Shown: positions 18,401 to 24,224 of the stretch, piece by piece | Layout: each line of letters starts with the position of its first letter | How positions within the stretch are numbered: position 1 is the stretch's first letter | NCBI GenBank assembly: GCA_009801015.1 | Contig: VHZZ01005918.1 | Location: forward strand, 24,902 to 49,125 | Direction: 5' to 3' | DNA from: Silene noctiflora | Taxonomy: Eukaryota > Streptophyta > Magnoliopsida > Caryophyllales > Caryophyllaceae | Length of the DNA stretch: 24,224 bases | The notes under the pieces: generated by a model | Told to the model about the DNA's origin: nothing | The model's input: the letters and a program-made list of their open reading frames with translations, nothing else | Databases searched by the model: none | Position numbers and translations under genes: made by a program

Positions 18401-18780
18401 CCCATCTAAAGCAACTGAGGTACAGAAACCTGAACTTAAACCCCGTTCTTCTCATCTTAAATATGTTTTTATGGATGGTTGTGAGATGAACCCTGTGATT
18501 GTCAATGCTACCCTGACTGAGGACCAACTTTCTTCTTTGTTGGCTATTTTGAGAACTCGTAAAAAGGCCATTGGGTATAGTATTGACGATCTACAAGGTA
18601 TTAGTCCTGATTTTTGTATGCACTGTATTCATTTGGAGGAAGGTCATAAGCTAAGTGCATTGCGTCAGAGACGATTAAATCCTCCTATGAAGGAGGTGGT
18701 AAGAAAAGAGGTTCAAAAACTACTTGATGCTGGCATTATCTATTCTATTTCTGATTCTCAGTGGGTCAGTCCTGTCCGGG
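18401..18780 (+). pseudogene. pol: Athila-type reverse transcriptase, N-terminal remnant
   Basis: The frame continues open from the protease region. It reads SSHLKYVFMDGCEMNPVIVN, LTEDQLSSLLAILRTRKKAI, GYSIDDLQGISPDFCMHCIH, LRQRRLNPPMKEVVRKEVQK and LLDAGIIYSISDSQWVSPVR. It then breaks within a Val codon at 18780, where the LTR of element C begins. The next expected residues and all catalytic motifs are absent, and the last 19 codons of the open frame are LTR sequence read through. Confidence 0.9.
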
Positions 18781-19767
18781 TGATAGTGGGATTTGTCGTC
18801 AACTCCCAATCAAAAACAATTTATAAAAACTCAAATTAAGTAGTATAATTAGGGTGTCGAACCACAAGGATGGCGGGGTTAGATTGGTATAAGTCTTTGT
18901 ATTGCTCTAGTTTAGTCGGATGCAAAACATGTGAATGATTTACTAAGCTGACAAACTAGGCTACGATATGAAGTAAACACACTCACACAAGCACTTTTGT
19001 AGAGGGAGATGCAAAGGTCTACTAGAAACGGGTCAAGTTAACGGTCAAGGTTTAGTCCTAATGTCTTAGGCCTACCTTAAGCTTACCATAATACTTTTGT
19101 ATCATGTCAAACTCATCACATACATGCTATCAAACACCCCTATTGATCGTCATGCAAAGAGATATTAAGCATAAGGCAAAGAAAGTCATAAACTTTCGTT
19201 CACACATTTCATCGAATACCTTCAATGCAAGTATGTAAAGACTCAATTTCTAACCCATATTCAAATGTAAACAACTCATTATAATCCCACATGTTAACCT
19301 AAACTTCCCCTTTTAACCTTAACCATACACTACTTAAACATAATTGCAACAAATAACATAAAAGAATGAAACTTCAACAAGAACAATGCAAGAACAAACA
19401 TAATGTAAAGACAAGTAATTAACTAGCAATGAACATGTAAAAAAATGAAATAACATGAAATTAGGAGAAGAATTATATCCATAATAATTAAAATAGGAAA
19501 CTTGGATTGCATTAATAAAGATGATTGTCTTCTTTCTTAAAATTACAACCCAAAACAAAGTGTAAACCATTGAGAAAATTAAGATATTGAATAAACTAAA
19601 TAGTAATTGAAATTATATTCGAGAAAGATTACAACTTGAATTTGAGACGATTTTTAATACTACAAAGGAGTTTTCATTTTCTAAACTAAACTAAGGATAA
19701 TTTTCTAACATAAACTATGGAGAGTATTAATGTGTGTGGTCTAATGTTTAATGTAAGTGGTGTTCTA

Positions 19768-19781
19768 GTATATATATATAA
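19768..19781 (-). promoter_or_regulatory. TATA box of element C LTR
   Basis: The minus strand reads TTATATATATATAC, about 245 bp downstream of the CCGG-type inverted repeats. Confidence 0.5.
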
Positions 19782-20024
19782 CCTAAGATTAATAACCCCT
19801 TAATCCCATGAAATTGGGCCTAATCTTAATCCTAAATGCACAGCCCAACCCCTCTAATCTCCTTCTAATCCGGCCCAAATCTTCTTTAATTACTCCAGCC
19901 CAAACATTCCCCTCTAATATCCTAATACCGTCTTCTTCTTGTATAAAGATTGCCAAAAAACAAATTAACAAAACGGCATCCCCATAAGCATCAAACGCAA
20001 AAGATCTTCAAATTTTGTGTCACA

Positions 20025-20202
20025 GGCCGGTTGACCGGCCACCGGCTGGGAAGTTTCTGCCTAAATGCCTTTTATTTTGTTGTAGTGGTGCTGGGAGCCG
20101 GCCTACCGGCCGCCAGTGTAGTGACCGGCAGGGAAGTTTCTGGAAGATAGAGGGATAAGTGGCATGTGGCTCAGCCGGTGGGTATGGTGGTTGCCGGTGG
20201 GC
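20025..20202. promoter_or_regulatory. CCGGT/ACCGG inverted repeats in U3 of element C
   Basis: GGCCGGTTGACCGGCC (20025-20040) has 7-bp arms around TG. GCCGGCCTACCGGC (20097-20110) and several half sites (near 20125, 20174, 20193 and 20201) follow. The phrase ACCGGCWGGGAAGTTTCTG occurs at 20041 and 20123, 82 bp apart. This GC-rich cluster stands in AT-rich LTR sequence, in the same U3 position as the CTCG palindromes of the other LTRs. Confidence 0.55.
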
Positions 20203-20224
20203 CGGCTAGGAAGACTGCAAGTAA

Positions 20225-20575
20225 GCCTAGTTGTTTGTTGCGTCATTGATGAAGGCTGCTGATGATGACGGGATGGTGGTGAAGCTGATGACCTGGTGGT
20301 TGCCACGGTGGTTGAGGACTGATGATGAATGATTGGTGGTAGGTTAATGGTGATGGAGATAGTATGGTGATTGATGATGGACGAAAATGGTGGGGAATTG
20401 GGCTACTGCGTTGTTGATGATGACGATGGTGGTGGAAGGTGGTTTGCTGATGATGATGGAGGACGATTGATTGTGGCGATGGAGGATTGATGAAGGGTGG
20501 TAGTGAATTATGGTGAGAATGGTGATGATGATGGTACGATGATGATGAAGATCGTGTATGTTTTTAGGTTGATGA
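20225..20575. repeat. low-complexity TGATGG/GGTGGT-rich block
   Basis: About 350 bp of irregular TGATGATGG, GGTGGT and GATGATGA repeats on the plus strand, within U3 of element C. No fixed period is kept. It shows as biased open frames that are not genes. Confidence 0.7.
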
Positions 20576-20730
20576 TGGACAAAACGAAATGGTGATGGAG
20601 GTCAAGGGTCAAGGTCAACCTTGAACTTGACTTGGAATTACATTACATTGACTTTGCATCATTTACGTCCTGTCATTCCGTCTCGCAATCCTGTCTCACC
20701 TACATTATTAAATTAAAACAATAACAGAGT

Positions 20731-20816
<86 letters not shown>
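20731..20816 (+). repeat. (AAC)n microsatellite, about 28 units
   Basis: An uninterrupted AAC run of about 86 bp, ending in a few AAT units, lies about 140 bp from the start of the LTR of element C. Its purity contrasts with the decay elsewhere. Confidence 0.97.
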
Positions 20817-20817
<1 letters not shown>

Positions 20818-20960
20818 AATAATAACAAAATATAATTAATACGACTAATTACTATAAATTAGTAATTAAAATGAGCTATTAAATTAATTAAACACGCAAA
20901 ATTGAATCGGAATAAGGAATAAATGTGGGGTAAAATGCGGCTAAAATGCTGCTTATCAAA

Positions 20961-20980
20961 CATCCCCACACTTAAACCTT
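20961..20980 (-). other. polypurine tract region of element C
   Basis: The minus strand reads AAGGTTTAAGTGTGGGGATG two bases before the LTR. Just upstream is CTTGAGGACGAGT. The phrase AAGTGTGGGGA before a TGATA LTR start is the usual plus-strand priming site of plant Athila/Tat elements, and it fixes orientation and the LTR boundary. Confidence 0.82.
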
Positions 20981-21904
20981 ACTCGTCCTCAAGTAAGCTC
21001 ATTAATTAAACTAAGACCCTCAATGTAGAAATAAACAAATAGCAAAAATGCTTTATTATAAAATCCGAATCGGGTTTAGCTACACCCGTAGCTCTTTCAA
21101 CTCACAATTTGACACTCATGAGGTAAAGTGCCCTATTGCAAGGCAAGTGAGGTCTTGCTACAAAATTTTGATTCAAAATGGCATTAATCATCAAATTGAG
21201 CATGAAAATGAATCAACAAAAATATGCACGCTTGCCTCATTCAAGCGGGATTTCTTAAAACCGAACAAAGAGAGTCTTTTGTGGAGGATGTCGTCTCAAA
21301 GCCTCACCAAGGTGTCGGTCCCCTAATTCTAGCTCAAGTAACCAACATTGACAACACGAAAGGCCTAGAAACAAATTCTAGGCGGGGAAAAACGGAAGTG
21401 CGTAGCTATACTCCCAAGAATGACATGACACGCACAAGGTTCGACTCCATATCAAGCCCTTGACCAAAAAGGAGACCTAGACATCGATTCTCACGAGTTT
21501 CACTCGTCACTCAATTAAAGAACAGGGTGATTTATGTGAAAACAAGTAGCAAAAATCACTCTCCTAACTCGACTTGCGAAGCATGCCCGCAATCTAACAT
21601 GGTACTTCATCCTACATCCGCAAGAGAAGCATAAAAATAACATGCATGTAAATGAGACAATTTGGGTCGTATTGGGGCTCGAGTTTGGTGAAAAGGGGTT
21701 GGTGCAAGCACCGTTTTAGGATAAGTGGAGGCAAAAGGTCGAGTAGTCACCACGATCAACCAATTCACTAAACCGTAACCAAAGCAAAGGATTCTTGTAC
21801 AAAATTTGGCTAAGGTTTCCATATTCAAACCAATTAATTCATTTCATTACTAACCAAAGTTTCCAATGCCAAAACCAACACTCTTTATTCAACATATATC
21901 ACAA

Positions 21905-21970
21905 TTTTTTTTTTCTTTTTCTATTTCATTTTTCTCTTTTTCTATTTGATTTTCTTTCTTTTCTTTTCTC
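21905..21970. repeat. polypyrimidine tract
   Basis: About 66 bases almost wholly T and C on the plus strand (polypurine on the element's sense strand), with T8-T10 runs and TTTTC units. It could be an internal polypurine tract or simple low-complexity DNA. Confidence 0.75.
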
Positions 21971-23071
21971 ATTGTAAGCTTATCACTATGCAAAAGTTTC
22001 CAACATTGAAGCACAATTTCTCTCATGAGGACCAAAGTTCATTCTCCCCAAGAAGATTCAAACTTCTCACCCAATTTATCAACACAAAAAAACCACAAAG
22101 GAAACTACTCGACAAGGGTGAGTTGTTTATGGAATGTAGCTATTTGCGTTGGTGAATTAAATGACATGGTTAAGGCTGAAAATGGGTTAACAAAACAGGA
22201 AAACTTGACTCAAGGGTGAAACAAAGGCTCATTTGGCTATGTGAGGTTACTTTATTTGAACAAAATCATCTCATTATGCACATCGACACTTCTATGGAAT
22301 TAAGTAACGAGCTCCATGATTATGCGTTTTGACATGACATACCACGTAAGGAGGACTACTCTCATACCTAAACGGGCCCGGTTTGATGGAATGGCCATAA
22401 GGAGGCTCTAACCTCACATTTGAGTAGCTATGTCGATCTTAGGTCAAGTCTCGGGCCTAATACGGTCTCACAAGGTGGTCAATACTTGGTCATTAAGCTA
22501 GACTTCCGAGTTTTTTGCAAGCAAAAACTCTAACATCTGTCATCAAAAGGTACAAGCTATCGAAAGGGAAATGACATGGGCAAAACGGTTATCATCATTG
22601 TCGACATGGATCCTCCACATTTAGACCCTCTATGCACTACTTACAAACAAAATGAAAGTGTATGGAATGCAACTAACACATATGAACAAACTACGTGAAT
22701 GCAAGAGTGAACACGTATATACATATCTAGTCTAAATGCACACAATTTTTAATCCTAACAGCACATCATCAACAACACGCATTCTTCAAAACGGTTCCCA
22801 AAGGGAACACCCGTATCACATATCCCGTCCTCCTCCATGTTAATATATACGAAATGAAAAGGAAAGATAAAAGGAGAGAATTGGAATAATTTTACCAAGC
22901 GGCTTCTCCTATGCAATGCGCATTGCCTATCACCAAGTTTGTCTAAAACAATATATATACAATGTAAACAAAGCATATTTTTTTGAAAATTTTCAATTTG
23001 TAAGCATTTTGAAATGTTTATCAAATTACTAAATATAAACAAGTACATATACAAATATACACAAAGTGGAT

Positions 23072-23400
23072 ATTTCCCTCCCCATACTTGAAATTTACAT
23101 TGTCCTCAATGGAAAAAAGCATAGGGAAGAAATGAGAAAAATTAAAAACATATTTTTGGATTTTATCATTTTTCAAAAGGAAATAACATATTTTTGTATT
23201 TTTGAAATATTTTGAAATAAAAACATGTTTTTTGGATTTTAAATATGAGAATTTCCTCCCCACACTTATTTATTTACATAATTTATTTTGGAAATAAATG
23301 AGTGGAAAAAATCCGGAAATGAAATAACATGCTTTTGATGTTTTTGATTTTTCAATTTGTTTTTTATGCAAAGATTAAATACGATGCAAACTAAATTAAA
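23072..23400 (-). repeat. two diverged ~180-bp tandem units with polypurine-tract-like starts
   Basis: CTCCCCATACTT (in 23072-23100) and CTCCCCACACTT (in 23252-23279) each precede TTTACAT and similar T-rich sequence about 180 bp apart. On the minus strand they read AAGTATGGGGAG and AAGTGTGGGGAG. The first is near GAGGACAATG, much like the true polypurine tract at 20963. Confidence 0.5.
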
Positions 23401-23634
23401 TTAATGCAATTTAGCTACTCATGAATGTAAACTAATCATATATTAAATGGTCATGCTAAATAATGCAAGACTAATGGAATGAATGCATGATTTGGGAGAG
23501 CTAATTTGAATTAAATCATAATCGGACCAAGTCACTAAATGCAAATGCAAGTAAGATGCAAGTAAAGTAAAGGAAGAATATATACAATGTGGTGGTTCTT
23601 AAGGAACTCCGCCAAACCCCTTCATCAAGGAGGC

Positions 23635-24224
23635 TCAACCGGGATTCCACAATTTATGGGCAAGGTCACCCAATGCCTTCCCATTATCAGCTAAGCTCAC
23701 ATCTTTGAGCCTTCTCCAATCATCGAAGGTTTGATCATTCTCCACCTCATACTCAAAATCAACGGTGTGAAACATATCCTCTCTTGTAGGAGGAGAATGA
23801 TCAAACCCTATACTCTTTGGGCACTCAACAACATAGGAGACTTCACTAGTCTCCTTACCCTTCACTTTCTCATGCGATCCATCCATATCAAACACAAATC
23901 TTTCAAAGAAGGGCGGGAAAGCATCACAAGCATCAAATTTATAAAGGAGGGGGGTTTCAACCGACTCACCCATGCAAGCTATATCAAGTAAAGGAGCGTC
24001 ATATTCCTCACCAACATACATGATATCAAGTAAGGGGGTATAAGAAATGAGGTCAAGGTCATAGATGGGCATAATGAACTCATCCTCACCACAAAAAGGG
24101 GCCTCAAATTTTTCATAGATAGGATCATCAAGGAGATGCACCTCACAATCCCTCTCACCATCAACGCTCACACTCTCCTCCTCAACATACATAACCTCCA
24201 ACAAAGGGTCAAGAGAGATGAGGT
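23635..24224 (-). CDS. acidic repeat protein ORF of element C, partial
   Basis: The minus-strand frame is open from the window's right edge to a TGA at 23635 (about 196 codons) and has no internal stop, unlike every other ORF here. The first ATG in view (24190-24192) lies inside a repeat, so the true start is outside the window. A short repeat, PLLEVMYV / PLLDIMYV / PLLDIACM / PLLY, recurs after 57, 14 and 14 residues; the first two are preceded by LIS. The protein is strongly acidic with no signal peptide, membrane segment or catalytic motif, and ends in DDWRRLKDVSLADNG and LGDLAHKLWNPG. It lies between the expected pol and the 3' end of element C, where Athila/Tat elements may carry an extra ORF. 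Function unknown; a captured host gene piece is possible. Confidence 0.55.
   Translation of the reverse strand, partial: LISLDPLLEVMYVEEESVSVDGERDCEVHLLDDPIYEKFEAPFCGEDEFIMPIYDLDLISYTPLLDIMYVGEEYDAPLLDIACMGESVETPLLYKFDACDAFPPFFERFVFDMDGSHEKVKGKETSEVSYVVECPKSIGFDHSPPTREDMFHTVDFEYEVENDQTFDDWRRLKDVSLADNGKALGDLAHKLWNPG

Larger units (their letters stand above)
16744..18780 (+). mobile_element. Athila-type Ty3/gypsy internal fragment
   Basis: Gag C-terminus, protease and reverse transcriptase start follow each other on the plus strand. The wording is typical of plant Athila elements, such as the IPIILGRPFL block and QRRLNP with MKEVVRKEVQKLLDAGIIY. The left side is fused to LINE 2. The right side is cut inside reverse transcriptase by the LTR of element C. 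The remaining pol would lie beyond the right edge if it survives. Confidence 0.88.
18781..20958 (-). mobile_element. 3' LTR of Athila/Tat-type element C
   Basis: On the minus strand the LTR starts TGATAAGCAGC at 20958, directly after the polypurine tract, and ends CCCACTATCA at 18781. The ends are short inverted repeats (TGATA/TATCA). From start to end it holds an AAC/GTT microsatellite, a low-complexity TGATGGTGG block, CCGG-type inverted repeats (20025-20202) and a TATA box (19781-19768). An AT-rich R/U5 follows, with the phrase CCTTGTGGTTCGACACCC (18873-18856) resembling the tails of LTR1 and LTR2. Length is 2178 bp. It inserted into the Athila fragment at CCGGG (18776-18780); the matching duplication is outside the window. 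Confidence 0.82.
20981..23634 (-). mobile_element. 3' non-coding region of element C
   Basis: About 2.65 kb between the ORF at the right edge and the polypurine tract. The short open frames on both strands show no recognisable domain. It contains a polypyrimidine tract (21905-21970), two polypurine-tract-like repeats (23072-23112 and 23252-23279) and otherwise AT-rich sequence. A long 3' untranslated region, or a lost envelope-like ORF, is normal for this lineage. Confidence 0.55.

Noticed and set aside
20103..20306. Minus-strand Ser/Pro/His-rich frame
   Set aside because: Product of the low-complexity TGATGG/GGTGGT block; no conserved motif.
21048..22219. Several plus-strand frames of 60-92 codons
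   Set aside because: Antisense to the element C transcript, short, no domain; likely chance ORFs.
22755..23263. Minus-strand frames rich in Phe, Ile and Tyr that could be membrane peptides
   Set aside because: Composition follows the AT-rich background, and they overlap the polypurine-tract-like repeats.
1..24224. A host protein-coding gene with introns, tRNA, rRNA or small RNA gene
   Set aside because: Nothing beyond transposable element similarity was recognised; spliced host exons cannot be excluded by eye but no candidate stood out.

Overview
The window looks like intergenic DNA of a flowering plant, almost certainly a eudicot. It is AT-rich, shows no intact host gene, and consists almost entirely of decayed, nested transposable elements: Ty3/gypsy LTR retrotransposons of two lineages (Tekay/Del-like and Athila/Tat-like), two L1-type LINE fragments and one MITE-like element. 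The style of the LTRs would fit a Caryophyllales genome, but that is only an impression. Nothing prokaryotic, no tRNA or rRNA gene and no CRISPR array was seen.

Left part (1-9533): a minus-strand Tekay/Del-like element (element A). Its 5' LTR is 7816-9533, its initiator-Met-type primer-binding site 7801-7812, its leader is split, and its gag (about 5452-4480), protease (about 4300-3835) and start of reverse transcriptase (about 3830-3462) are all broken. The leader is interrupted by a minus-strand Athila-type solo LTR (5835-7373). Reverse transcriptase stops exactly where another minus-strand LTR begins (3461 leftward, element B). Element B's LTR region is in turn split by a plus-strand Athila-type solo LTR (1336-2612). 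Both solo LTRs are flanked by 5-bp sequences matching at 4 of 5 bases.

Middle (9534-16743): a plus-strand LTR-like remnant with a TATA box and a U5-like tail, then LINE 1 (about 10655-14081; endonuclease and reverse transcriptase with stops and a damaged FADD box). Next comes a 538-bp element with about 125-bp terminal inverted repeats (14082-14619), an acidic ORF fragment, and LINE 2 (about 15030-16703; frameshifted but with FADD intact). LINE 2 is joined through a 20-bp tandem duplication to a third retroelement.

Right part (16744-24224): a plus-strand Athila-type gag/protease/reverse-transcriptase fragment, cut inside reverse transcriptase by the 3' LTR (18781-20958) of a minus-strand Athila/Tat-type element C. 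That element's polypurine tract (about 20963-20973), long 3' non-coding region and a repeat-containing acidic ORF (23635 to the right edge) fill the rest.

The most striking signal is regulatory-looking. In nearly every LTR the U3 region carries a cluster of short inverted repeats of the form NCTCG-NN-CGAGN or its analogue, at a recurrent spacing of 19-22 bp, and where a TATA box is clear they lie upstream of it. Each LTR has its own variant (ACTCGATCGAGT, TGTCGATCGACA, ACTCGGTCGAGT, GCTCGCTCGAGC; a CCGGT/ACCGG version in element C). Matching variants also occur in the leader of element A and in the gag-protease linker of the Athila fragment. All function assignments rest on motif recognition by eye; no alignment or database search was run.
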